Shown one piece after another: positions 1 to 6,424 of a DNA stretch of 6,820 nucleotides (position 1 is the first letter of the stretch; each line of letters starts with the position of its first letter). The DNA is taken from NCBI GenBank assembly GCA_946885905.1, contig CAMPHL010000144.1, positions 1 to 6,820 of the forward strand, given 5' to 3'. A program made the translations under genes and the position numbers. Source of the DNA: an uncultured Pseudomonadota bacterium. GTDB taxonomy: Bacteria; Pseudomonadota; Gammaproteobacteria; Burkholderiales; Usitatibacteraceae. The notes under the pieces are model-generated. The model saw only the letters and a program-made list of their open reading frames with translations. It did no database searches and was not told the DNA's origin.

Positions 1-1
1 C

Positions 2-1207
2 GCGTCGATCGTGGAGTGGCAGCCCGCGCACCAGGAAGCGGTGCTGTGGATCGCTTGCCGCTACGACACGCTGGCCGCGTTCTTCGTGCTGCTGGCCGCC
101 TGGTGGTTCGCGGGCAATGCGCCGTGGAAAGCGCTCGTCGCAGCCGCGCTCGCGCTCATGTCGAAGGAATCGGGCAGCCTCGCATTGGTGTTGGCGGGAT
201 CGATCGCGATCGCCCGTGCTGTCGATGATGACGCTCCGGCGCGGACGCGCGGGCTGCGGCTTGCGAAGAGCCTCTGGCCCTTCGTGCTCCTCGGCCTCGC
301 CTACATCGCCCTGCGCGTGGCGCTCTTCGGCAATGCGACCGCGGCCTACGTGGGTGTCTCCGTGGACATGACCTCGATGGAGCATTGGGCGCGCCTCGCC
401 GAATCCGGCGGGGGATGGGCCAGGGTCAACTTCCCCGGGCCGGCGTTCGTCCTGCCGCTCGCGGTCGTGGCCGTCGCGTTGCTCCTCGTCATGGGTGCCT
501 TGGCCGGCGGCGCGCGCGAGGCTCGGCCGAATCTTCTTGCGGTGCTGGCCACGCTCGGCGTGGCGCTCATTCTCGTGCTGCGCTTCATCCCGCAGTTCGA
601 CTCCGGAGGTCTGGGCGGTCGCCTCTTCTATCTTCCGGGAGCGCTGCTTGCCATCGCTCTCGGCATCGGCCTGGGTCGCGTCCTCTCGCAGGAGGGCTTG
701 CGGCTGCGGCAGCGGATGGCGACGAACATGCTCGCGGGACTGCTCGCGGTCGCGAGCCTGCACGGGATGTGGCGGGCCACGGGCGACTACCGCGCCGCGC
801 ACCGCGAGATGAAGACGGTCGCCGAGGCCGTGGCCTATGTCGCCGCGGCATCGCCCAGCCCGCCAGCGCTGCTCATCATTCCCGACACGTTCCGGCGCGC
901 CGCGTTCGGGCGCAACGCGCAGGCGGGATTGATGCTTCCTCCGATCCAGCGTGCGCCGTTGTCGGATCGGGTGTTGGTGCAGACCGATGTCGAGATCCCG
1001 GAGATCGGCCCCAAGATCGCGCGCGGGCTGTTCGATTGGCTTCCGCGCCACTCGATCTTCAGCTATCCGCCGGGAATCGAGGCGCTACCCGGAACGCAGC
1101 CGGTCGAACCCTCGAAGACGTATTGCTGGAGCTCGCGCGAGCAGCGCTTCATGCCCATCCCCCTCCAGGCAGGCCTCCAGCAGGGATACGACGCGAGTTG
1201 CCGGTGA
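2..1207 (+). CDS. GT-C/PMT-like polytopic membrane protein, 5'-truncated
   Basis: The frame is open from the window's left edge, so the true N-terminus is missing; the GTG at 11 is only the first possible start in view and is probably internal. The visible start, with HQEAVLWIACRYDTLAAFF, resembles the conserved P-x-H-x-E-A-V-x-W-I-x-x-R stretch of GT-C/PMT-like membrane proteins, many of them annotated as glycosyltransferases or TPR proteins. Counting from 11, hydrophobic segments lie near residues 20-35, 40-70, 86-107, 146-168, 173-193, 206-222 and 236-252. SKESG (51-55) and GGRLFYLPG (202-210) match loop motifs of this group. Residues 255-398 are a soluble tail with no recognised domain. 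Members typically use lipid-linked sugars at the inner membrane, but the substrate cannot be read here. The next gene starts 24 nt downstream on the same strand, so co-transcription is likely. The family call is fairly secure; enzymatic activity is inferred. Confidence 0.75.
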   Translation, partial: ASIVEWQPAHQEAVLWIACRYDTLAAFFVLLAAWWFAGNAPWKALVAAALALMSKESGSLALVLAGSIAIARAVDDDAPARTRGLRLAKSLWPFVLLGLAYIALRVALFGNATAAYVGVSVDMTSMEHWARLAESGGGWARVNFPGPAFVLPLAVVAVALLLVMGALAGGAREARPNLLAVLATLGVALILVLRFIPQFDSGGLGGRLFYLPGALLAIALGIGLGRVLSQEGLRLRQRMATNMLAGLLAVASLHGMWRATGDYRAAHREMKTVAEAVAYVAAASPSPPALLIIPDTFRRAAFGRNAQAGLMLPPIQRAPLSDRVLVQTDVEIPEIGPKIARGLFDWLPRHSIFSYPPGIEALPGTQPVEPSKTYCWSSREQRFMPIPLQAGLQQGYDASCR

Positions 1208-1223
1208 TCGGCGCGCCGATAAA

Positions 1224-1235
1224 ATGAGGAGATGA
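1224..1235 (+). promoter_or_regulatory. Three-codon ORF carrying the SD-like GAGGAG of the next gene
   Basis: The sequence ATGAGGAGATGA encodes Met-Arg-Arg-stop, and its TGA overlaps the ATG at 1232. The GAGGAG (1226-1231) directly abuts that ATG with no spacer, which is unusually tight for ribosome binding. No better in-frame start exists: TAA at 1220-1222 closes the frame upstream, and a later start would remove the signal peptide. The mini-ORF could reload ribosomes onto 1232 or may be accidental. Confidence 0.3.
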
Positions 1236-3049
1236 CCTGGCTCTTCCGGCTCGCGCTCCTGCTTTGCCTCCTGGCCTCTGCTGCTTCCGCTCCAGTGGCC
1301 GGGAAGGCCTCGTCCACGGCGGCGAAGCGATACGCGCAAGGATACGAGCCGGGCGATCGCGTGCCGCGGCTGGTCGCGACCGACCTGGAACGAGGACGCA
1401 TCGAGCTCGACACGATCGCGGGCACCAACGGTGTCGCTCTGGTCACCCTCGACATCGAATGCCCCGTATCGCAACGTTACCGTTACAGGCTGGGCGAGCT
1501 GGCGCGACGCTACGCTAATCGGGGCTACACGTTTGCCGTGCTCGATCTCACCCCGCATTCCTTGCGGGAGGCCAAGGGGGAGGCGATGCGCCTGCCCGGA
1601 TTTCGCGTGCTGCGCGACGACGGCGGAGCGGTGGCTGCGGCGCTCCGGATCGAGTCGACGGCGGAAGCATTCGTCATCGACCGCGCGGGAACGCTGCGTT
1701 ACCGCGGCGCCATCGACGACCAGTACGGCATCAGCCACCAGCGCGCCAGCGCGAGCGAGCATTGGCTCGCCAATGCGCTCGATCGCGTAGCCGCGGGCGA
1801 GGAGCCGCGCATCACGAAGACCAAGGCCGACGGATGCCCCACGTCGACAAAATCATCCGGCCCTCCGGTTCGCACCGAAGTCACGTTCCACAATCGCGTG
1901 AGCCGGATCCTGCAGCGCAGCTGCCAGACTTGCCATCGCACCGGCGGATTGGGGCCTATGCCGCTGGAGACCTACGGACAGGTCCATGCGCGCAGGCAGG
2001 TCATCAAGCTAATGGTGTCCAGCGGGCGGATGCCGCCGTGGTCCGCACGCAAGGGATTGGGAGACTGGTCGAACGACCGCAGCCTGCCCGAACGCGACAA
2101 GGCAGACCTCCTCGCATGGATCAAAGCCGGCGCGCCTGAGGGCGACCCGAAAGAGGCGCCGTTGCCGAGGCGATTCGAGGCCGGCTGGAACATCGGAAAG
2201 CCCGATGCGATCGTGCAAATCCCGCAGCCCTTCCGTGTTCCGGCCCAGGGGCCGATCGCCTATCAGTACATGTATTTGAAGACCGATTTCGGCGAGGACA
2301 AGTGGATCACCGCGATGGAGATCCGCCCGACGCAGCCCAGGGTGGTCCACCACGTCATCACCTTCCTCGAGGAGCCCGGCCGCAAACCACTCACGCCCGA
2401 GCAATGGGCGGGCCTCATGCCCGGTGATCCCATTCCGCCCCAGCCCGGTGACGGGGCCCTCGGGTTCTTCGGGGCAACCGTGCCCGGTTCGCTTGGGACG
2501 CGCTACCCGGAAGGCACGGGCAAGAAACTGCCCAAGGGAGCCTGGATCCGGTTCGAGATCCACTACCAGCCGAACGGAACGGAGGTCCTCGACCGCACCG
2601 AGATCGGCTTCCGTTTCTCGGACAAGCCGCTGCGCGAGGTCGAGAGCCTCTCGGCGATGAACAACGCCTTCACCATCCCGCCCAATGCGCCTCGGCACCA
2701 GGTGAAGGCCCAATACGAATTCAAGGAGGCCGGACAGTTGACCGCGCTCTTCCCGCACATGCACCTGCGCGGATCGGCGTTCCGGTTCGACTTGCGGCAT
2801 CCCGACGGAAGGGTCGTGCCGCTGCTCGATGTGCCAAAGTTCGACTTCAATTGGCAGTCGCAATATGAGTTTGCTCGACCTTTCGACGTCCCCCGCGGCT
2901 CGCTGCTTATCGCGACAGGGTGGTACGACAACAGCAGGGCCAATCCGTGGAACCCTGATCCGTCGAAAACCGTCCGATGGGGGACAGAAACCTACGAGGA
3001 AATGATGATCGGCTATTTCGATTTCGTCGCAGCTAGGAACGTACCGTGA
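1232..3049 (+). CDS. Exported redoxin-cytochrome c-type II copper monooxygenase
   Basis: A 605-residue protein with a signal peptide (about 1-20, hydrophobic core then ASAASA), so it is expected in the periplasm. Residues 36-200 are thioredoxin/AhpC-like with a single-Cys C77-P-V-S motif; Cys201 (DGCPTS) lies just after it. Residues 213-305 are a cytochrome c-like segment with heme site C231-Q-T-C-H235 and possible axial Met267 (SGRMPPW). Residues 310-605 match the bacterial Cu2-monooxygenase family related to peptidylglycine hydroxylating monooxygenase (PHM) and dopamine beta-monooxygenase. His373-His374 and His444 (HYQPNG) fit the CuH site; His509, His511 (PHMHLRG) and Met591 (EEMMIG) fit the CuM site. 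This domain has no cysteines, unlike disulfide-rich animal PHM. The predicted chemistry is O2-dependent hydroxylation, possibly fed electrons through the heme; the substrate is unknown. It overlaps the next gene by 4 nt. Domain identity is strong and function is inferred. Confidence 0.88.
   Translation: MTWLFRLALLLCLLASAASAPVAGKASSTAAKRYAQGYEPGDRVPRLVATDLERGRIELDTIAGTNGVALVTLDIECPVSQRYRYRLGELARRYANRGYTFAVLDLTPHSLREAKGEAMRLPGFRVLRDDGGAVAAALRIESTAEAFVIDRAGTLRYRGAIDDQYGISHQRASASEHWLANALDRVAAGEEPRITKTKADGCPTSTKSSGPPVRTEVTFHNRVSRILQRSCQTCHRTGGLGPMPLETYGQVHARRQVIKLMVSSGRMPPWSARKGLGDWSNDRSLPERDKADLLAWIKAGAPEGDPKEAPLPRRFEAGWNIGKPDAIVQIPQPFRVPAQGPIAYQYMYLKTDFGEDKWITAMEIRPTQPRVVHHVITFLEEPGRKPLTPEQWAGLMPGDPIPPQPGDGALGFFGATVPGSLGTRYPEGTGKKLPKGAWIRFEIHYQPNGTEVLDRTEIGFRFSDKPLREVESLSAMNNAFTIPPNAPRHQVKAQYEFKEAGQLTALFPHMHLRGSAFRFDLRHPDGRVVPLLDVPKFDFNWQSQYEFARPFDVPRGSLLIATGWYDNSRANPWNPDPSKTVRWGTETYEEMMIGYFDFVAARNVP
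3035..3049 (+). promoter_or_regulatory. Ribosome binding site and GTGA stop/start overlap
   Basis: AGGA at 3035-3038 sits 7 nt before GTG 3046-3048, inside the last codons of the monooxygenase gene. Its TGA stop is 3047-3049, giving a 4-nt GTGA overlap typical of translational coupling. This decides the start of the deacetylase-like gene. The next in-frame ATG, 38 codons on, would remove the first strand of the deacetylase domain (PILTWHP). Confidence 0.7.
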
Positions 3050-4446
3050 CATCAGTCAGTGTTCCGATCCTCACGTGGCATCCCCAACATGTCTCGGGCA
3101 ACTCATACCGTGACAATGACCTGCGGGCCGTCAGGGACGACCTCGAGACCATCCATGCGATGGGGCTGCGCATTGTGCCAGTCGTCCGCATCGTCGACGC
3201 TCTTTTAGCTGGAGATTTGGACCGCCTCCAAGGGTGCGTGGGCCTTACTCTCGACGACGGGTCCGATTTCGACGTGCGCGATCTACCCCATCCCAGTTGG
3301 GGCGTTCAACGCAGCTTCCTCAACGTGCTGCGCGATTTCCAGGCACGACATGGGCATCACGCGCAGCCTTGGCTTCACGCGACGACCTTCGTGATCGTGT
3401 CGCCGGAAGCCCGCGCGGAGCTCGATCGCACCTGCATGATCGGCTGCCGCTGGTGGAACCATGACTGGTATCCCGAAGCGGAAGCGACCGGGCTCATGGC
3501 GGTCGAAAGTCATGGCTGGGATCACAATCACCCGACACTCCAGCGCACGGCCACGACCGCGCCACGCGGCGCGTTTGAGATCCAGCGCGAGGATGAGGCG
3601 AACGCCGAGATTGCGCGGTCCTGCGAACTGCTTCGTGAGTTGCGCGGTCGGGCTGGCGACGTGATGTTCGCATTCCCGTATGGGAGCGCCTCCGAATTCC
3701 TTCTACGTGACTGGCTGCCGCGCGAAGGCCCGCGCCGTGGAATTGCGTGCGCCTTCGGTGATGAGCCTGCCGCCGTCTGTGCAGACTCCAATCGCTGGCG
3801 CATTCCGCGCCTTTGTTTCCGCCGCGATTGGCAGGTGGAGGGTGAGCTCGAACGCCTTCTCCGCAGCCTTAGGGTGCGAACCCATCATCATCCTGCGGGG
3901 CTCGCCGAGTCCGCATTCAGGCATGCCCCTAAAAGGGGACCTCTGAGCTGGACGGATTACCTCCGAACATGGGAAGTGCACGACGCAAGCGTTGTTGCGG
4001 GCCCGCTCTTCAAGAAAGGTTTCAACCAGGAAGCGCCCACGTATCCACGACACTTCGTACTGGTCTACTCTCCGCCCCCTGATTCGGAGGACACGACGCC
4101 GAGGGTAGTTGCTTATGCTCATCAGCGACCGTTTGATGAGGTCTATTTGGGTGGCGGCATGGTCGCGGATGCGGCGGCTTATCGGAAGATGCCCAAATGG
4201 CTCTTCGAACAAGTAAAGGCCGAGGGCGGACTGGCCACGATTGTCAGCAAGGGCAGCATTTCCATGCTTGGTGACAGTCCGGCATCATTCGGCCACGTGG
4301 GCGAACCACGTGCGCGGGCGGCAGATCTCCGAACGGGATACGAAGACACTGGCGTCGAGCACCTCATGGTGTATTGGAGAAAGGCTCTTCCACTAGACCA
4401 GAAACAGCGGCTCATCGCCAAAGTGGCGGCGGCCGGACCGTTCTAA
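3046..4446 (+). CDS. Cytoplasmic polysaccharide deacetylase-like protein with unknown C-terminal domain
   Basis: A 466-residue protein with no signal peptide or membrane segment. Residues 7-275 look like a NodB/CE4 deacetylase domain. Motif 1 is LTLDDGSDFD (67-76, Asp70 and Asp71). Motif 2 is SHGWDHNHP (155-163), where His156 and His160 are the likely metal ligands. A motif 3-like FPYG (210-213) lacks the usual preceding Arg. The gap between motifs 1 and 2 is about 85 residues, against about 50 in classical members, and carries TTFVIVSPEAR (113-123) and a WW pair (136-137). All of these have counterparts in the exported deacetylase gene downstream. Residues 331-466 form a separate, unrecognised domain rich in conserved-looking blocks (YLGGGMVAD, FGHVGEPRAR, EHLMVYW). 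The family normally removes acetyl groups from N-acetylated sugars using a divalent metal. Substrate and actual catalysis are uncertain; the cytoplasmic location suggests work on a precursor, or a non-glycan substrate. Confidence 0.8.
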   Translation: MTSVSVPILTWHPQHVSGNSYRDNDLRAVRDDLETIHAMGLRIVPVVRIVDALLAGDLDRLQGCVGLTLDDGSDFDVRDLPHPSWGVQRSFLNVLRDFQARHGHHAQPWLHATTFVIVSPEARAELDRTCMIGCRWWNHDWYPEAEATGLMAVESHGWDHNHPTLQRTATTAPRGAFEIQREDEANAEIARSCELLRELRGRAGDVMFAFPYGSASEFLLRDWLPREGPRRGIACAFGDEPAAVCADSNRWRIPRLCFRRDWQVEGELERLLRSLRVRTHHHPAGLAESAFRHAPKRGPLSWTDYLRTWEVHDASVVAGPLFKKGFNQEAPTYPRHFVLVYSPPPDSEDTTPRVVAYAHQRPFDEVYLGGGMVADAAAYRKMPKWLFEQVKAEGGLATIVSKGSISMLGDSPASFGHVGEPRARAADLRTGYEDTGVEHLMVYWRKALPLDQKQRLIAKVAAAGPF

Positions 4447-4458
4447 TACGTCCAATAC

Positions 4459-4486
4459 GGGACGCATGCTTGGTTGCATGTCGCCC
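4459..4486 (+). other. Imperfect hairpin just after the deacetylase-like gene
   Basis: Bases 4459-4469 can pair with 4476-4486: GGG/CCC, then CG/CG, then CATGC/GCATG. There is one bulged base on each side (A4462, T4481) and a TTGGTT loop. It starts 12 nt after the TAA stop. No T-run follows, so it is a weak candidate for intrinsic termination and could instead protect a transcript 3' end. Confidence 0.3.
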
Positions 4487-4557
4487 GATCCGCTATGGCA
4501 CTACTGCGCCGGCCGTCTCCTATTGACGACGAACGATCAGGACCTGAGGAAATCGAG

Positions 4558-4595
4558 GGGCGCAATACTTTTCTGATCTGATTCGACGTGCGCCC
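4558..4595 (+). promoter_or_regulatory. Possible alternative (anti-terminator) stem
   Basis: GGGCGCA at 4558-4564 is the exact reverse complement of TGCGCCC at 4589-4595. The second segment is also most of the 5' arm of the terminator-like hairpin that follows, so the two stems cannot form together. A 7-bp match in GC-rich DNA can arise by chance. Confidence 0.25.
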
Positions 4596-4625
4596 AACGG
4601 GCCATGCTGGCGCGCACTTGTATTT
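4588..4625 (+). terminator. Terminator-like hairpin in the leader of the exported deacetylase
   Basis: GTGCGCCCA (4588-4596) pairs with TGG (4608-4610) and GCGCAC (4612-4617), leaving C4611 bulged and an 11-base loop. A T-rich tail, TTGTATTT (4618-4625), follows at once. This fits an imperfect intrinsic terminator. It may end read-through from the upstream genes or act as an attenuator 45 nt before the next start. The T-run is interrupted, so efficiency is doubtful. Confidence 0.4.
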
Positions 4626-4666
4626 CTCCGGGCAAATGATTAGGGAACATCGGTCTCGGAGAAATA
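4621..4666 (+). promoter_or_regulatory. 10-bp inverted repeat sequestering the Shine-Dalgarno of the exported deacetylase
   Basis: TATTTCTCCG (4621-4630) is the exact reverse complement of CGGAGAAATA (4657-4666). A G-U and a G-C pair can extend the stem inward, leaving a 22-nt loop. The 3' arm contains GGAG (4658-4661), the Shine-Dalgarno sequence 8 nt before ATG 4670, so folding of the mRNA would hide the ribosome binding site. The 5' arm overlaps the T-rich tail of the preceding terminator-like hairpin. A regulator-binding palindrome at the DNA level is an alternative. Confidence 0.5.
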
Positions 4667-4669
4667 ACC

Positions 4670-6142
4670 ATGGTTAAGGCATGGTGTATCGGCTTTTTGC
4701 TTAGCCTCGCTCTAATAGCCAATCAAGCTTTTGCCGCCCGCATACCGCTCTATGTCGTCTACGACCCGGTAGACCTCGATTACTTCTACACCTTGAGCCC
4801 GACTGAACGGGATGCCGCGCTGATGTACGGATACACGGACCAAGGGATCGCATTCTATGTCGAGGCCGAAGCTAGCTCGCAGGCTCGTCCCTTTCGACGC
4901 TTCTACAAGGGCGCGCCGCAGTACGAGCACTTCTATACGATCGATGACGCAGATGTAGCGTCGGTTCTTGCCGCCGGGTGGGCTGATGAGGGGAATGAGG
5001 GTTACGTCTTTGCTCAGCAAGTCACCGGTTCGGTCCCGGTCTACCGGCTTAGTTACTACAATGCTTCGACCGGCGATTTGATGCATCACTACACAATAGT
5101 GCCCGCCGTGGCTCAATCGCTCTCGAGCCAAGGCTGGACAAACGAGGGCATCAAGGGCTACGCATTTACGCGCCCCGGGGTTGCAGACTCGTACAAGGCC
5201 GCGATTCTTCTATATCACATGGGAGAACAGGGTGACTGCACTGGATACAGCGCGGCGCCGGTGGCACTTGAACGCGATCTGGCGATGATGCGCGACAATG
5301 GCTTCACGGTCGTACCAGTGCGGTGGATGGTGGACTGGGCCTTGGGCCTGCTTCAGAGTGAATACATGCCGTCCAAGCCCGTAGCGCTAACTTTCGACGA
5401 CGGCTACGACCTTGACTACTACAACGGCCATCCCCTTTGTCCTCAGCTCAAGAGCGCCAGGACCGTCCTTAACGAAATGAGGGCCAACCATCCAAGCCTG
5501 TTCGCGAGCATGCCAGCTGCGACATCCTTTGTGATCGCCTCACCGCGCGCGCGCAGCAGCGACACCCTCTTCTACTTGCACGATTCCTGGTGGGCGTCCG
5601 CTCAGGCAGAAGGTGTGATCGAAATCCAGAATCACAGCGCAGATCACGATTCATCCGCTATCCATGGCCCATTGGGCGAATACGATCCCGCATTTGGGGG
5701 CGTTCCCATCGCAATGGGCGGTCTGTACGATGGCAACTGGACCGGAGCCGACAGCTTCTGCCGCATAGGGCAGCCAGGAATTTACGATCCTGATGGGACG
5801 ATCTCCGCCTATCGCGAGATTGTCTTGGCTGCGAACTATATACAGTCCAAAACAGGGGTAAGGCCTGACCTGTTTTCCAATCCCGTCGGCGGCCTCTCGA
5901 CCGGTCTTAAATCATACTTGCAGAACTACGCTTCGCAGCATGGCGTGTACGCTGCCTTCCCGTTAACCGGCCAGTATGTTCAGCGAGGTGCCCACTCGCG
6001 CTACGAGATACCGCGGTTCTCTAAGGGAACAGCATCAAAACCCATCGATTGGTACTCCTCCGAATTCGCATTGCTCGCCCTTTTGAACGGTGGAGGCAGG
6101 GAAGTTCCCACAGCCCCACCCGGGCATGTGACGTGTCCATGA
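4670..6142 (+). CDS. Secreted DUF5648-repeat polysaccharide deacetylase
   Basis: A 490-residue protein starting at ATG with GGAG 8 nt upstream. A signal peptide (about 1-22, ending AFA) directs export. Residues 25-170 hold three repeats of about 48 residues resembling DUF5648, each with an H/YFYT or HHYT core and a G-W/Y-x-x-(E/Q)-G-x-x-(F/Y) end. Residues 175-475 form a NodB/CE4-like domain. Motif 1 is TFDDG (241-245, Asp243 and Asp244). Motif 2 is NHSADH (321-326, His322 and His326 as likely metal ligands). Motif 3 is reduced to SNPVGG (403-408), without the usual Arg or aromatic residue. TSFVIASPRAR (285-295), WW (307-308) and RYEIPRF (444-450) parallel the upstream deacetylase-like gene. 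The protein probably deacetylates a surface or environmental glycan, with the repeats perhaps serving attachment. Its GC content is visibly lower than that of the first two genes. Exact substrate unknown. Confidence 0.85.
   Translation: MVKAWCIGFLLSLALIANQAFAARIPLYVVYDPVDLDYFYTLSPTERDAALMYGYTDQGIAFYVEAEASSQARPFRRFYKGAPQYEHFYTIDDADVASVLAAGWADEGNEGYVFAQQVTGSVPVYRLSYYNASTGDLMHHYTIVPAVAQSLSSQGWTNEGIKGYAFTRPGVADSYKAAILLYHMGEQGDCTGYSAAPVALERDLAMMRDNGFTVVPVRWMVDWALGLLQSEYMPSKPVALTFDDGYDLDYYNGHPLCPQLKSARTVLNEMRANHPSLFASMPAATSFVIASPRARSSDTLFYLHDSWWASAQAEGVIEIQNHSADHDSSAIHGPLGEYDPAFGGVPIAMGGLYDGNWTGADSFCRIGQPGIYDPDGTISAYREIVLAANYIQSKTGVRPDLFSNPVGGLSTGLKSYLQNYASQHGVYAAFPLTGQYVQRGAHSRYEIPRFSKGTASKPIDWYSSEFALLALLNGGGREVPTAPPGHVTCP
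4742..5176 (+). repeat. Three DUF5648-type protein repeats
   Basis: The encoded residues 25-67, 73-117 and 122-169 align with each other. Each opens with an aromatic/hydrophobic strand (IPLYVVY, RPFRRFY, VPVYRLSYY). Each then has a YFYT, HFYT or HHYT block and closes on GYTDQGIAFYV, GWADEGNEGYVF or GWTNEGIKGYAF. DUF5648 is known as a repeated extracellular module without assigned function. The repeats have diverged at the DNA level, so recent duplication is unlikely. Confidence 0.7.
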
Positions 6143-6182
6143 AACCGTCCTGAACACCGTCCGGAGGAATCGCCGACCCTTC

Positions 6183-6202
6183 AGCATCGCCTGCGCGATG
6201 CT
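6183..6202 (+). other. 8-bp perfect hairpin after the exported deacetylase gene
   Basis: AGCATCGC (6183-6190) pairs perfectly with GCGATGCT (6195-6202) around a CTGC loop, 40 nt after the stop codon. No T-run follows, so intrinsic termination by this stem alone is unlikely. It may stabilise the transcript end. Confidence 0.4.
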
Positions 6203-6227
6203 CGCCAGTCTCCTCGCGATTCTAGGT

Positions 6228-6254
6228 AGCGCGGCTTCGCTCTGCGCTTTCTTC
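6228..6254 (+). terminator. Candidate intrinsic terminator of the exported deacetylase gene
   Basis: AGCGCGG (6228-6234) can pair with CTGCGCT (6242-6248), including one G-U pair, around a 7-base loop. T-rich sequence (TTCTTCCC) follows on the + strand. It lies about 85 nt after the stop codon. The stem is short and the T-run is broken, so the call is moderate. Confidence 0.4.
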
Positions 6255-6355
6255 CCGCGGTCGGTCGCCCTTCCGCAGTTGCACTTCGCTTTGCTCGCTG
6301 TGGCCAGCTTGCAGGGGGACTCGCACCTCCACGAGCGTGCTCATGCCGAGCGCGC

Positions 6356-6381
6356 AAAAAGAGGGCGCCCTCAGGCGCCCT
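6356..6381 (-). terminator. Rho-independent terminator of the SPOR gene
   Basis: On the minus strand AGGGCGCC pairs perfectly with GGCGCCCT (8 bp, GC-rich) around a TGAG loop. CTTTTT follows (complement of 6356-6361). It lies about 80 nt beyond the SPOR gene's stop. The T-run is only on the minus-strand side, which sets its orientation. Confidence 0.85.
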
Positions 6382-6405
6382 TCAACTGTCTGCCCCAACT
6401 GCTAG

Positions 6406-6424
6406 GTCACGCACTGGGCGTGAC
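6406..6424 (-). other. 7-bp hairpin in the SPOR gene 3' untranslated region
   Basis: GTCACGC (6406-6412) and GCGTGAC (6418-6424) are perfect reverse complements around a 5-base loop, between the SPOR stop and its terminator. No T-run follows on either strand. It may be a transcript-stabilising stem or chance. Confidence 0.3.

Noticed and set aside
385..1227. Second + strand frame (280 codons) inside the membrane protein gene
   Set aside because: The product is Arg/Gly/Ala-rich with no hydrophobic pattern; the overlapping frame has clear membrane segments and family motifs.
1085..1762. Minus-strand open frame (225 codons) across the first gene junction
   Set aside because: It spans two supported + strand genes, is low in complexity and Arg/Ala-rich, and shows no domain.
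2009..3052. Long minus-strand open frame (347 codons) opposite the copper monooxygenase gene
   Set aside because: Its translation has no recognisable domain and mirrors the GC-rich codon pattern of the strongly supported + strand gene.
4523..4528. TTGACG as a possible -35 box for the exported deacetylase gene
   Set aside because: No -10-like hexamer occurs 16-18 nt downstream, so a promoter cannot be supported.
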